The notes beneath the pieces are model-generated. The model ran no database searches, was not told where the DNA came from, and worked only from the letters and a program-made list of their open reading frames with translations. The position numbers were made by a program, and so were the translations under genes. A stretch of DNA of 64,000 nt from Flavobacteriales bacterium (lineage in GTDB: Bacteria > Bacteroidota > Bacteroidia > Flavobacteriales_F > PHOS-HE28): contig JAMLHB010000001.1 in assembly GCA_023957375.1 (NCBI GenBank), positions 1,652,245 through 1,716,244 of the forward strand, given 5' to 3'. Shown here in pieces: positions 15,374 through 28,200 of this stretch. The first letter of the stretch is position 1; each line of letters starts with the position of its first letter.

Positions 15374-16693
15374 ATGGTATGGATGAGCCTGTTGCTGGGG
15401 CTGCTGGCCGGTGCGGTCATCGGCGCGTTCCTCATGGCATACCGCGATCGCGGAAAGGGTAACACCGCTTTGGCGGAGCTCCGGCAGGCGCATGAGGCGG
15501 AACGTGCGGAAGCACTGAGGCGGGGCGCGGACCGGGACCTGCACGTACAAGGCCTGAACAAGGAGCTTCAATCCCTGAACGGGCGGCTTGGCGCGGAACA
15601 GCAGCGGAACTCGGGGTTGCAGGAAAAGCTGGAGGCCCAGCGGAGCGAGCTTGAAGCACTGAACGAGCGGATGACCAAGGAATTCAAGCAAATTGCCGGT
15701 TCACTGCTGGAGGAAAAGGGCAAACAGCTCACCGACCGCCAGGAAGACCGGTTAAAGCTGCTGCTGAACCCCTTCGGCGACCGGATCAAGGAGTTCCAGG
15801 AACAGGTACGGACAGCGTACGAGAAAGAAGGCAAGGAACGCTTCCTGCTGAAGAGCGAAGTGGCCAAGCTGGTGGAACAGAACCAACGGTTGAGCCAGGA
15901 TGCCGACAACCTCACTCGGGCCCTGAAGGGCGACCACCAAAGCCAAGGGGCATGGGGCGAGATGATCCTGGAGAAGTTGCTTGAGGATTCAGGGTTGGTG
16001 AAAGGCCAGGAGTACACCATGCAGGAAAGCACCACCCAGGCCGATGGCACGCGCCTCCGCCCGGATGCGGTGGTCCATCTGCCGGAGGAAAAGCACCTCA
16101 TCGTGGATGCCAAGGTCTCACTGGTGCACTATGAACAGTATTGCGCAGCAACGGAGGATGCGGAACGGTCCCGGTCCCTGCGCTTGCACGTGGAAAGCAT
16201 GCGCACCCACGCCAAGGGCTTGGCGGACAAGGACTACACCAAGCTCTACGGGGTGCAAAGCGTGGACTTCGTGCTGATGTTCGTACCCATCGAGCCCGCG
16301 TTCCTGCTAGCGCTGCGCGAAAGACCGGCTATTTTCCAGGAGGCATACGACCGCCAAGTGGTGATGGTGACCCACAGCACCCTGATGGCCACCCTGCGCA
16401 CGGTACACGGGTTGTGGAAGAACGAGCGGATTACCCGCAACCACCTGGAGATCGCCGAACGGGCAGGATTGCTCTATGAGAAATTCGTCGGCTTCACAGA
16501 ATCCCTCGGCCTCATCGGAAAACATGTGAACAATGCCCGCGAGAGCTATGAGAAGGCTTTGGGGCAGCTCACCGAAGGTCCGGGCAATCTGGTAGGCCAA
16601 GTGGAAAAATTGAAAACCCTCGGTGCCAAGACCAACAAATCCATCCACCCCAAGTTGCTGGAACGCTCCATGGAAGAAAAGCACGACCAATGA
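15374..16693 (+). CDS. rmuC: DNA recombination protein RmuC
   Basis: RmuC proteins limit inversions between short inverted repeats and carry a nuclease-like fold. This 439-residue version has one N-terminal membrane helix (LLLGLLAGAVIGAFLMAY), a long coiled coil at about residues 25-170, and the RmuC core: WGEMILEKLLEDSGL, RPDAVVHLPEEKHLIVDAKV and FVPIEPAFLLAL. VDAKVSL is the PD-(D/E)xK-like part. ATG 15374 is chosen because it begins just before the membrane helix; the longer frame has no family-like residues. The stop overlaps the next ATG by four bases. Confidence 0.94.
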   Translation: MVWMSLLLGLLAGAVIGAFLMAYRDRGKGNTALAELRQAHEAERAEALRRGADRDLHVQGLNKELQSLNGRLGAEQQRNSGLQEKLEAQRSELEALNERMTKEFKQIAGSLLEEKGKQLTDRQEDRLKLLLNPFGDRIKEFQEQVRTAYEKEGKERFLLKSEVAKLVEQNQRLSQDADNLTRALKGDHQSQGAWGEMILEKLLEDSGLVKGQEYTMQESTTQADGTRLRPDAVVHLPEEKHLIVDAKVSLVHYEQYCAATEDAERSRSLRLHVESMRTHAKGLADKDYTKLYGVQSVDFVLMFVPIEPAFLLALRERPAIFQEAYDRQVVMVTHSTLMATLRTVHGLWKNERITRNHLEIAERAGLLYEKFVGFTESLGLIGKHVNNARESYEKALGQLTEGPGNLVGQVEKLKTLGAKTNKSIHPKLLERSMEEKHDQ

Positions 16694-17970
16694 CACGCAC
16701 TCCCTCCGTGATCTTGGTGGCCACCATGGCCTGTGCCATGCTGGCCGGATGCAGCAGCTACGTGCCGGTGGCTGGCGGCGACAATTTCGCCTACCTCTAT
16801 GGCAAAGGCGCGGCGGCGATGCGCTTGGAAGCCAGGATCTACCAGCAGGAGCACGGACAGGCCATGATCTACTACCGGCTGCACACCCGCGACCTGCTCT
16901 ACAAAGGCACCGGAGGAGGAGGCCCCTACCATGCCCGCATCGTGATGGGCTATGAAGCATACAAGGCACCCGGCGCCAAGCAACTGCTAGACAGTGCGAG
17001 CACCTTTGTAAAGGACCAGGCTGCCAACCCCGATGAAGACAAGGCGCTGGTGGGCAGCATGCCGCTTCGCTTACAAGGCGACTCCCCGTTCTACATCCAG
17101 GTTACCGCACACGACCTCAACCGGGATGCACGCAGCACCGTGATGCTCCGTGTGGAACGCGGCATCGAGGCAACCTCGCAGACCTTCCTGCCCATGGGCC
17201 CCAACAATTTGCCGCTCTTTGACGACCATGTGGATGCTGCCACCCCGCTGACGATTGAGACACGGAACCTGGCAGGGGCACTGTTATACGTGGACCACTA
17301 CCCGGCCATTGACATCTTGCCGGCACCCGTCTTCACCAACACCCCACCGCCGGTGCCAGGTGTGGCCCCGGACAGCTCGTTCACCCTTCTCGTAGGGGCG
17401 GACGGAAGCTTCCCGTTCACCACGGGCGCCTCGGGGTACTACCATTTCCGGCCGGACACCGCCACGGATGAAGGCTACACGCTGTTCGTCCACCAGCCCA
17501 ACTACCCGGTGATCCATACCACCGACGGCATGCTCCCCCCCTTGCGCTACATCACCAGTTCCAAGGAGTGGGAAGGGATCAGTACCGCTCCCGACCCGCG
17601 CCAAGCCATGGAACGCTTCTGGACCGATGCCGCAGGAACCCGCGATCGTGCGCGGGAAGCCATTGCCGCCTATTACGGTCGCGTAGAAAGCGCCAACCGC
17701 CACTTTACCAGCTATACCGAAGGCTGGAAGACCGACCGGGGGCTGGTGCACATCATCTTTGGCACACCCACTTCCATCCGCAAGGACGCCGACCAGGAAA
17801 CGTGGGTGTACGGCGATGAAACGAACCTGATGAGCCTGTCCTTCATCTTCCGCAGGCGGAAGGAACCATTCAGCGACAACGACATGGTGCTGCAACGGGA
17901 CCCGCTGCTGAAGAGCGCCTGGTACCGCAATGTGGAGAGTTGGCGGAACGGCCGGGTGCTGCAATACTGA
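16690..17970 (+). CDS. GWxTD domain lipoprotein
   Basis: A 426-residue protein with lipobox CAMLAGC near residue 20, so probably lipid-anchored in the envelope. The C-terminal region (about residues 295-420) holds the GWxTD domain, seen as the motif EGWKTDRGLVHIIFGTP. Upstream is a beta-rich region similar to the carbohydrate-binding-like modules that accompany this domain. GWxTD proteins are common in Bacteroidota, and their role is unknown. Here it is coupled by a 4-base overlap to rmuC and followed 29 bases later by rlmB, forming a three-gene unit. Confidence 0.88.
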   Translation: MTRTPSVILVATMACAMLAGCSSYVPVAGGDNFAYLYGKGAAAMRLEARIYQQEHGQAMIYYRLHTRDLLYKGTGGGGPYHARIVMGYEAYKAPGAKQLLDSASTFVKDQAANPDEDKALVGSMPLRLQGDSPFYIQVTAHDLNRDARSTVMLRVERGIEATSQTFLPMGPNNLPLFDDHVDAATPLTIETRNLAGALLYVDHYPAIDILPAPVFTNTPPPVPGVAPDSSFTLLVGADGSFPFTTGASGYYHFRPDTATDEGYTLFVHQPNYPVIHTTDGMLPPLRYITSSKEWEGISTAPDPRQAMERFWTDAAGTRDRAREAIAAYYGRVESANRHFTSYTEGWKTDRGLVHIIFGTPTSIRKDADQETWVYGDETNLMSLSFIFRRRKEPFSDNDMVLQRDPLLKSAWYRNVESWRNGRVLQY

Positions 17971-17999
17971 AGGATGAAGGCTGCAACAGGGACCAAGCC

Positions 18000-18749
18000 A
18001 TGAAGAAGGACGAAATGATCTGCGGGGTGCATCCGGTGATGGAAGCGATCCGCAGCGACCGGCACGTGGAGAAGCTGCTGATCCGCCGGGACGCCGGCGG
18101 AAAGGGCATGCAGGAGCTCAAGCAGCTCGCCCGGGAAGCAGGTGTTCCATGGCAACCCGTGCCCTTGGATAAACTGGACCGGCTTTCGCCCACGGAACAT
18201 CAAGGCGTCATTGCCTTCATCAGCCAGGTGCCCGTGCAGGACCTCGACGGTGTGATCGCACAGGCGTACGAACACGGCATTGACCCGCTGTTGATCGCCT
18301 TGGACGGGGTGACCGACGTAAGGAACGTGGGTGCCATCGCCCGCAGTGCCGAATGCTTCGGCGCCCATGGCATCGTGGTGCCCAAGGCAGGCACGGCACG
18401 GCTGGGCAGCGATGCGGTAAAAAGCAGTGCCGGCGCCCTGCTACGCATGCCGGTTTGCCGGGTGGACCAATTGCCGGCCGCCCTGCGCCGGGCACATGAA
18501 CACGGATTGCGCATCATCGCCGTCACCGAGAAAGCGGAGGTCAGCATCACCGACCTGGACCTTGGCGGCCCGTTGGTGCTGGTCATGGGTGCGGAGGATA
18601 CAGGCATCTCCAATGGCATCCTGCGCCATGCGGATGCCTTGGCCGCCATCCCCATGGCCGGCACCATCGGCTCGCTGAACGTGGGCGTGGCGAGCGGCGT
18701 GGCATTGCACGAAGTGCTTCGCCAGCGCCTCGCCAAGGGAACTCGTTAA
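18000..18749 (+). CDS. rlmB: 23S rRNA (guanosine-2'-O-)-methyltransferase, TrmH/SpoU family
   Basis: A 249-residue SPOUT-fold methyltransferase acting on the 2'-OH of a guanosine, most likely G2251 of 23S rRNA. An N-terminal ribosome-binding domain starts at ICGVHPVMEAI. The three SpoU motifs are DGVTDVRNVGAIARSAECFG, LVLVMGAEDTGIS and PMAGTIGSLNVGVASGVALH, forming the AdoMet knot. ATG 18000 starts at the family N-terminus; the frame is open to 17940, but that part overlaps the upstream gene. A hairpin at 18792-18825 ends the unit. Confidence 0.93.
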   Translation: MKKDEMICGVHPVMEAIRSDRHVEKLLIRRDAGGKGMQELKQLAREAGVPWQPVPLDKLDRLSPTEHQGVIAFISQVPVQDLDGVIAQAYEHGIDPLLIALDGVTDVRNVGAIARSAECFGAHGIVVPKAGTARLGSDAVKSSAGALLRMPVCRVDQLPAALRRAHEHGLRIIAVTEKAEVSITDLDLGGPLVLVMGAEDTGISNGILRHADALAAIPMAGTIGSLNVGVASGVALHEVLRQRLAKGTR

Positions 18750-18791
18750 GGAAAAGGGGGCCGAACCTCCCGGGATCGACCGGCCGTGCAG

Positions 18792-18825
18792 CCCGTCCAT
18801 CGGAACCTTTGGCTCTTTGGACGGG
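18792..18825 (+). terminator. Hairpin after rlmB
   Basis: CCCGTCCA at 18792-18799 pairs perfectly with TGGACGGG at 18818-18825, with an 18-base loop. It separates the rmuC unit from the adhesin operon and could end the former or lie in the leader of the latter. Confidence 0.5.
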
Positions 18826-18860
18826 TATAACGCGCCGTCCATGATCAGCCCCCCCGTCAC

Positions 18861-19214
18861 ATGCGAATAGATTTTCCCGTGCGGCTCCTGCCGTTGGCCC
18901 TGTGCACCTGCCTCTTCCACAGCATCCTGCAAGCGCAGGACACGGTAGGCGTGCAAGTCAGCTCACTGACCAGTGCCGAGCGTGATGCCGTGCTTGCCGG
19001 CGTCCGCGCCAATGGGCAATTGAACGTGGTGTACACCTGTGTTCCTGCCGGTATCATGGTGTTCACGGCGGAACACGGGTCCGCGTCACGTGAAGCATTG
19101 CGCACCAGCGCCACCAACGCCTTGACCGCCGTGGTGGCCGCCCAACGGATCAACGGCACGGAGATCACCCTGCATGTGGCACAGGCCGCCTGTGAACTCA
19201 CGCGTGGACAATGA
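18861..19214 (+). CDS. Small exported protein at the head of the adhesin operon
   Basis: A 117-residue protein with signal peptide VRLLPLALCTCLFHSILQAQ. The mature part, about 92 residues, has two Cys (VVYTCVPAG and AQAACELTRG) that may pair, and mixed alpha/beta character. I do not recognise a family. Its stop TGA sits inside the ATGA that starts the giant adhesin gene, so translation is coupled. This position, before a SprB-like gene, suggests a role in adhesin folding, stability or attachment, but that is inference from context only. Confidence 0.7.
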   Translation: MRIDFPVRLLPLALCTCLFHSILQAQDTVGVQVSSLTSAERDAVLAGVRANGQLNVVYTCVPAGIMVFTAEHGSASREALRTSATNALTAVVAAQRINGTEITLHVAQAACELTRGQ

Positions 19215-22200
19215 GCATGACCCGCATTCTTTCCGTTACCTGCCGTATCGCAACCGCCTGCGCTCTGCTGGCCCCTGGCCTGGCCCATGCCCAGCTCACC
19301 GTAAATGCGCAAACCAACTTGGAGCAGCTGGCACGGACCATCACCGGCCCGGGCGTGGCCATCTCAAACCCGCAAATCAACTGCCACCCCGAGGGCTACG
19401 GTCAGTTCCAATACAGCGGCTCCCTGCTCGGCATCGACGAGGGCATCCTGCTGACCAGCGGCACCATCAGCAACGCGGTAGGGCCGAACAACGTGGAAAA
19501 CAAGACCTTCCAGCAGGACAGGTCCGGAAGCTCCATCCTGAACACGGTCAGTGGTAAAACCACCCGCGATGCGTGCACCTTCGAGTTCGACGTGATCCCC
19601 GCCGGGGACAGCCTGCGGTTCGACTTCGTGTTCGGCTCCGAGGAATACAACGAGTATGTGGGCTCGCAGTACAATGACGTGTTCGGCTTCTTCATCAGCG
19701 GGCCTGGCATCGCCGGAGATCCCGGAATTGGCAACGACAAGAACATCGCCCTCGTGCCCGGAAGCAACCAGGCCGTGACGATCAACAACGTGAACAACGG
19801 CTCCAACTCCAGCTACTACTTCGACAATGCCGGCGGCCCGTACGTGCAATACGACGGCTTCACCCAAGGGCTCAGCGCCTTCTCCGAAGTGCAGCCTTGC
19901 CAGAGCTACCATCTGAAGTTGATCGTGGCCGATGCGTCCGACAGGAAATTCGACTCCGGCGTCTTCATCGCCAAGGTGAAGAGCAATCCGGTGACCATGC
20001 AGCTGATCACGGCAAACGGAACCGACTCGTTGATCGAGGGCTGCAACGACGGCGTCGTTCGGTTTACCCGGCAACATGCGGACAACCAGCCTTTGGCCTT
20101 GGAATACTACCTGCACGGCACGGCCGTCAACGGTACCGATTACCAACCCATCGGCAATCCCTCTCCCAGCGTCCCCAAGCTGATCACCATACCAGCCAAC
20201 CAGACCTACGTGGACCAGCCGGTCACCACCATCATCGACGGGGCCGACGAAGGGCTGGAAACGCTTCTCTTCATCTTGGGCAACCCCAACTGCCCAGGCA
20301 GCAATGCCGACACCTTGGTGGTGGCACTGGTCGATTCCCTGAACGCCTCGGTAAACCCGTTAACGGGCATGATGTGCACCGGTGGCCAGGTACAGCTCTC
20401 CGCCACCGGCGGCACTTCCTACAGCTGGTCCCCCGCAACGGGCCTCAGTTCCACCACGGTGGCCAACCCGGTGGCCCAACCCGGCGCCACCACCACCTAT
20501 ACCGTTACTGTTACCGACGGTGCGTGCAGCAGGCAGTTGCACACCCAGGTGAAGGTGAGCAACATGCAAGCCTCGGCGGTGATCACCAAGCCGCTGTGCA
20601 ACGGGGCCGGCAACGGGGCGATCAACCTCAGCATCTCCGGCGGCATTCCACCGTACGGTGTTCAATGGACCGGCCCGAACGGATTCAGCGCCACCACGGA
20701 GGACATCAGCAACATCCCGGCAGGTACCTACACCGTGGTCATTACCGATGCCACCTGCTCCCGGAACTTCAGTTTCAATGTGGGCCAACCCGCCATGTTG
20801 GGCGTGACGCTCACCCCTTCGCTGCTGATCTTCGGTCAAAACATCAGCTGCTCCGGCGGGAACGACGGCAGCATCAATGCCCAGATCACCGGCGGCACCG
20901 GTCCGTACTCGGCCGCGTGGAGCAGCTCGAACGGGTTCACCTCCAACTCGGTGAACATCGCCAACCTCGGGGAAGGTGATTACTCCCTGGTGGTCACAGA
21001 CGCCAATGGGTGCATGGCCGAAGCCAATACCACCTTGCTTGCCAGCGCACCCATGGCCGCTGAGATCACCGACACCACCCATGTGGCCTGCCACAATGAT
21101 GGCATTGGATCCGCGACTGTGGGCGTAAGCGGGGGTATGCCAGGATACAACTACGCTTGGAATACTTCCCCGGGCCAAACAACGCCAACGGCCACCGGCC
21201 TGGCACCGGGCACCTACCAAGTGGTGGTAACCGACCAGTATGGCTGCCCGGCCATGGCCACGGTCGCCATCCTCGGACCTACCCAGCCTCTTTCCACACA
21301 GCTCACCGCCCAGGCAAACGTCACTTGCCACGGTGCGGCCAACGGCAGCGCTTCCATCTCCGTTTCGGGCGGCACGTCGCCATATGACATTGCATGGAAC
21401 ACCGTGCCCGTGCAAACCGGCCCCTCGGCCAGCTCCCTTGCCGGAGGCACCTATACCGCCACGATAACCGATGCAAACGGCTGCCAAACCACTCGGGACG
21501 TGACCATTGCCGAGCCAGCACAATCGCTCAGCGCGAGCATCACCGCGCACCAGGACATCAACTGCCATGGCCAGGCCACGGGCAGCGCCACAGTGAACGC
21601 ATCGGGTGGAACGGGTCCCTACAGCTATTCCTGGAACACCATGCCCCCGCACAACGGCGCATCGGCTTCCGGCCTGGCGGCCGGGACCTACACGGTCACC
21701 GCAACGGACGCACAGGGATGCAGCACCTCGGTTACGGTGGTCATCGCCGGCCCGGCGGCTGCCCTTGCCGCCTCCGTCAGCAGCACGAACGTGTCCTGTG
21801 CAGGCGGAAACAACGGAACCGCCACCGTGGAAGCCGGCGGCGGAACCGGGCCATATAGTTACCAGTGGAACACCACCCCTGCCCAACACTCGGCCACGGC
21901 CACCGGGCTTGGCGCCGGTTCTTGGCAAGCCATGGTCCAGGATGCCCAAGGGTGCAGCACCACCGCCACGGTGGTCATCACCCAGCCTGTTGCATTGGTG
22001 GTGACCGGCACCGTAACCCCGGCCCAATGCCAAGGTGCCCTCAATGGTGCCGTAGATCTGCAGACCTCAGGCGGCGTGGAGCCGTACACCTGGGCCTGGA
22101 CCGGTCCGAACGGGTTCACGGCTTCCTCGGAAGACATTGCCTCGGTGGCCGCAGGGGCCTACTCGGTTGTGGTAACGGACGCCAACGGATGCACGGCTTC

Positions 22201-25200
22201 ACGCAGCTTCAGTGTCGTGCAACCGGGCCTGTTCACCGTCAATGCCATCATCAGCTCCTTTGGTAATGCCAACGTCAGCTGCGTCGGAAGCAGCGACGGC
22301 AGCATCAACCTGGACGTCACTGGTGCCGTACCGCCCTACTCATTCGCTTGGGCGGGCCCGAACGGGTTCGCTTCCAACCAAGAGGACCTGACCGCCCTGC
22401 AGGCCGGAACCTACCAGGTGAGCATCACCGATGATCATGGATGCAGCACCGGGCTGGACCTCACCCTGGATGCGCCCATGCCGATCAGTGTGCAATTGGC
22501 CACCAGCAGCTTCGGGGGCTATGGTGTTTCATGCCATGGCGGATCCAACGGCAGCATCACCTCGCAGACCGAAGGAGGCAATGCTCCGTACGGCACCGTG
22601 TGGACCGGGCCTGGCGGGTTCACCTCCAACGATGCCAACATCAGTGGGGTGGCGGCCGGTGCGTACCAGCTCACCATCACCGATGCGAATGGCTGCAGTA
22701 CCACGCAAAGCACCATGTTGAGCCAACCGGCTGCGCTGGTTGCCGCGAACGGCGGAAGTTCCCCGGCCGGCTGCTTCGGCAGCCCCACGGGCCAAGCCAC
22801 CGTGACCGTGTCCGGGGGCGCCGCGCCGTACAACTATACTTGGAATACTTCCCCGGCCCAACATGCCGCCACGGCAATGGGCCTTGCCATGGGCACCTAC
22901 ACGGTGTCGGTCGGCGATGCCAACGGTTGCACAGCACAAACCACCATCGGTGTGGGAGGCCCCGCATCGGCGCTCAGCGTGTCGATCACCTCGGTAGGCC
23001 ATGTGCTGTGCCACGGGTCCAATGGCGGATCGGCCACGGCGGAAGCCACGGGCGGAACGGCCCCCTACTCCTACACATGGAACACCGCGCCGCCCACCAC
23101 CGGCGCGACCGCCACCGGCTTGGCCGCAGGTACTTGGACCGTGACCGTGACGGATGCCGCAGGCTGCACCGCCACGAGGAACGCCGTGGTCAACCAACCT
23201 GCACAGCCCTTGGCCGCCACGTGGGCGGACCAGCACAACGTTACCTGCTTCGGGGACCAGGACGGCTCCGCCTCCATCCAAGTGACCGGCGGAAGCGGCA
23301 ATTACAATATCACTTGGAGCACTGCGCCGGTGCAGCACGGAAGCACCATCAACGGCATGTCCGCCGGGATGTACACCGCCACCATTGCCGACCAGAACGG
23401 ATGTCCGCAGACCCTGCCAATTACCGTGTACATCGGCGGTCCCAGCGAGGCCTTGTCCGTGGCGTGGACCGCACAAACCTATCCTGGCGGTGCCCATGTG
23501 AGCTGCCCGGGGAGCACCGACGGAAGCATCAACATCACTCCCAGCGGCGGCACCCCCAACTACACTTATTACTGGCAGGACGGCTTCGCCAATACGTTCA
23601 CCACCGAAGACCTTGTCGGCCTGGGTGCCGGCACTTTCCAGCTCCACCTGTTGGATGCCCACGGTTGTGCGCTGGACACCGCGATCACCCTTGCCGCACC
23701 AGTGCAGATCAGCGCAACGGCCACCGTGCAATCCGCCGTATGCCACGGTTCGAACGACGGCGCCATTGACATGACACCCGCAGGCGGTGTACCACCGTAC
23801 AGCTATCAATGGAGCGGGCCCAACGGGTACAGCGCCACAAGCCAAGACCTTGCACAACTCTACGCCGGCGTCTATTCCGTATTGATCACCGACCTCAACG
23901 GCTGCACATTCCAACAGCCCTTCGACGTGACCGAGCCGGGCACCTTCACCTTCGACGGGGTGCTGGACGGCAACTCCTGCACAAGCAGTTCCGATGGGGG
24001 GATCCAGCTTACCGCTTCCGGGGGAACGGAACCCTATGACTTCCAATGGACAGGTCCCAACGGGTACAGCGCCACAACGGAGAGCATCTCCGGTTTGGCC
24101 GGCGGCACCTACCACCTGGTGCTCACCGATGACAATGGGTGCTCCGCCTTGTACAGTGCCACCGTGGACGCGCCCGAGCCATTGACCGTGTTCTCCATCT
24201 CCCATAAAAACCACGGCGGCTACGACATCACTTGCGCAGGTGCCAGCGACGGCATGCTGTCCACCACCTACTCCGGCGGCGTTCCGCCCTACGCTTTCAC
24301 CTGGACCGGTCCCGGTGGGTTCACGGCCAACACCCCCGACCTCACCGGCCTGGTCGCCGGCATGTACTCGCTCACCGTATCCGACGCGAACGGATGCACG
24401 CGCACGATACAGGTTGAACTGACGGCCCCGCCTCCACTGGGCGCGACCTCCACGGCCTTCGCCTACGCCGGTGGTTTCGGCACTAGCTGCAGCGGCTCGG
24501 CCGACGGCTCTATCACCCTGGTGCCGGAAGGCGGCGCTCCGCCCTACTCCGTATCGTGGAGCGGACCCGGCGGCTACTCGGCCAGCAGCTGGCAGATCAC
24601 CGGGTTGCAGGCGGGCAGCTATACCGCCACCGTAACCGACGGCAACGGATGCACCACAACAGCCACGGCCACCTTGGATGCTCCGGCTCCGATCACATTG
24701 GCCCAAAATACCGTGGCGATCCAATGCAACGCCGCTGCCACCGGGGCGATCGACCTGACCCCTTCGGGCGGAAGTGGAACCTACACCTATCAATGGACCG
24801 GGCCCGGAGCTTTCGCATCGAACCTGCAGGACCTGACCGGGCTGCAGGCCGGCATCTACACCGTGGAAGTGGCAGACGCCAACGGATGCACCGCCACGGC
24901 CGCCATTGAACTGGCCCAACCGCTCCCCATCCTGGCCGTTGCCACCATCACCACCACGCAATGCCAAGGAGCCAATACCGGTGCGGTGGACCTGAATGTT
25001 ACCGGCGGAACCGGCAGCTATACCTATCTCTGGACCGGATTTCCGGCATTCTCCGCAACCACTGCGGACATCAGCGGGCTTTTCGCGGGGGTGTATACTG
25101 TAACGATCACCGACGATGCAGGATGTACCGCCACAGCCTCCTACAACGTCGGCGAACCGGGGCAATTCGATATTTCGGCCGAGCTAAGCCTGGCCGGCGG

Positions 25201-28200
25201 CGGCTACCATGTCAGTTGCTCGTATGCCAGCGACGGCGCCATTGACGCCACCGTCACCGGCGGCACCGGTCCGTACAACTATTTCTGGACCGGCCCGAAC
25301 GGCTTCACCTCCATCGATGAAGACCCGGGCAACCTCGCCCCTGGATCATACGCCCTTACCGTGCATGACGTGAACGGGTGCAACGCCGGGGCCAATTTCA
25401 CCTTGGTGGCGCCCACCTCGTTGCAGATCGGCCTCGTGGCCACGGCCCAGCCTTCGTGCAACGGAGGGAATAACGGCAGCATCCAATCCTCCTTCAGTGG
25501 CGGGGTTGCGCCGTTTACGGCAACTTGGACCGGCCCCAACGGCCCCATGGGGATCGCCCCCGACCTTACCGGCCTTGGTGCAGGAACCTATGCAGTGGAG
25601 CTCACGGACGCCCTGGGTTGCTCAGCTACGGCCAGCATCACCCTAACCAGCCCGGCGGGCATAGATGCCACGGCCACCGCGCACGTATTTTCCAACGGCA
25701 CGAACCTTTCCTGTGCATCCGCCGCGGATGGCAGCATCAACTTAACCATCGACGGGGGCACTGCTCCCTACCAGATCGCTTGGAGCGGGCCCGGCGGATA
25801 CTCCGCCAACGGACCTGGCATCTCCGCTCTGCCGCCGGGACTCTATACCGCTACCATCACCGATGCCAATGGGTGCACCGGCTTCAGCCAAACGATGCTC
25901 ACCGCCCCTCAACCATTGGTGCTCACGCTCACCACCTCCACATACAGCAACGGCAACACCATCTCCTGCGCAGGGGCAAACGACGGCTCGGCCACGGCGG
26001 TCATCTCCGGGGGAAGCCCGAACTACACCCTCCAATGGACCGGACCAGTTGGTTTCTCTTCCAGCAGCAGCACGATCACGGACTTGGCACCCGGGGCCTA
26101 CACGGCTTACGTGGCCGACGCCTCCGGCTGTACCGCCTCGGTCACGGTGAACCTGGCCGCACCACCGCCCCTTGTGGTCAACGCCACCTTGAGCGACCAC
26201 AGCGGCTTTGAGGTGGGCTGTACTGGTGGCGACGGTGCGATCGACCTCAACCTTTCCGGTGGCCTCGCCCCCTATCAGGTCAGCTGGACCGGGCCCAATG
26301 GGTTTGCTTCCTCGGACGAAGACCTCACCAGCCTGAACGCAGGAATGTATACCTCGGTGATCAGCGACGCCAATGGATGCACCACCAGCCGGAACTTCAC
26401 CCTCAACGCGCCCGAAGCACTGGTTGCCACGCTGTCCGTAACCAGTAACGAATGCGACGCGGCCAGCAACGGCGAGATCGACCTGGGGTTGGTCGGCGGC
26501 GTGGCACCCTTCACCATCACATGGACCGGCCCCGGCGGCTTCACCTCATCGGATGAGGACATCAGCGGGTTGGCCAGCGGCGAGTACAGCGTTTCCATCA
26601 CCAGTGCAACCGGTTGCAGCACCAGCGCCCAAGCTACCGTTACCGCTGCCGCCCCCATGGAGCTAAGTCTTTACGCATCGGACTATGGGCAAGTGAACAT
26701 CCCCTGCCACGGAGGCAGCACAGGAATGGTGGAACTTACCGTGACCGGTGGGTTTGGCCCGTTGGACATCGCGTGGTCAGGGCCTGGCGGGTTCAGTGCA
26801 AGTACTTCCTACTTGGGCGGATTGACCGCGGGAACCTACAGCGCTGTCATCACCGATGCACACGGCTGCATGCGCGACACGTCCATTACGCTTACCGAAC
26901 CGGACAGCCCATTGGATGCATCATTGACCAGCACCGACATCCTCTGCCACGGCACTGCTGAAGGCAGCATCACCACCACCGTGAGCGGCGGCAATGGCCC
27001 CTACAGTTTCGATTGGCGCGGGCCGGACAGCACGGCATTCAGCACGCAAGACATCAACGCCCTGCCAGCCGGCGACTATGAACTGGTGGTGACCGACGCC
27101 AACCAGTGCGTGGACACGCTCCAGGCCACCATCCACCAGCCTGACAGCGCACTTGCCGTGGAGCATACCCTCTCCGGATACAACGGCTACAACATCAGCT
27201 GTGCCAATACCGCCAACGGTGGGATCGACCTCCATGCCATCGGCGGCACTCCAGGCTACACCTATGTGTGGAACGGTCCCAACGGATTCAACTCGCCAGC
27301 AGATACCCTTGGCGGCCTTGCCGCAGGAACGTACATCCTCGACCTCTCCGATGCAAACGGATGCACGCTGCACCAAGAGTTCACCCTGAACCCGCCGCCA
27401 CCGCTGACCATCAACCTGGCCGCTGGCACCTTCCCGTCCGGCAGCACCATCAGCTGTCAAGGTGCCAACGACGGTTCCATCACCGCCACCGTGGCCGGAG
27501 GGGTTGAGCCGTTGAGCCTGCAATGGACCGGTCCGAACGGTTTCACTTCATCCACCGCTGCGATCGCCGACCTGGGCCCAGGCACCTACTGCCTCATGAT
27601 CACCGATGCCAATAATTGCGATGCACAAGCATGCCTCTTGTTGGAAGAACCCAACATGCTGACGGCCACGGCCACCTCCGCTCCCGCAGCATGCGGCCTG
27701 GCGACCGGTTCCGTGGATGCCACGGTGGTCGGCGGTGGTGCCCCATACAGCTTTGCATGGAGCAATGCCGCTACCACCGAGGACATTGTCGGGGTTGCCG
27801 AAGGCGAATACACCTTGGTGGTGGCCGACGCCAATGGATGCAGCACCACCACTGCCGCCACAGTGGGCGGCAGCCCGGCCTTGGAGGCCTTGGCGACCAC
27901 CACGGCCCCACTGTGCCATACCTCCCGGGATGGTGCCATCGCGTTGGAGGTGACCTCGGGCACGGCACCGTTCAGCTTCCAATGGAGCAATGACAGCACA
28001 AGTGCCGGATTGAACCAGGTGGGCAGCGGCAACTACACCGTCACCATCACCGATGCCAACAACTGCACGTGGGTGCAAACGATCGCCCTCAACGCACCGC
28101 CGGCATTGCATGCAGATACGGTGCTCTCGCACATCAGCACGTATGGAGGAAGCGATGGTTCCATCGCCCTGCATGCCGGCGGAGGAACCCCACCCTATAG

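Noticed and set aside
22529..25165. 878-codon minus-strand frame within the adhesin gene
   Set aside because: It arises from the repetitive plus-strand codons; the minus translation is Gly/Arg/Val-rich with no recognisable domain.
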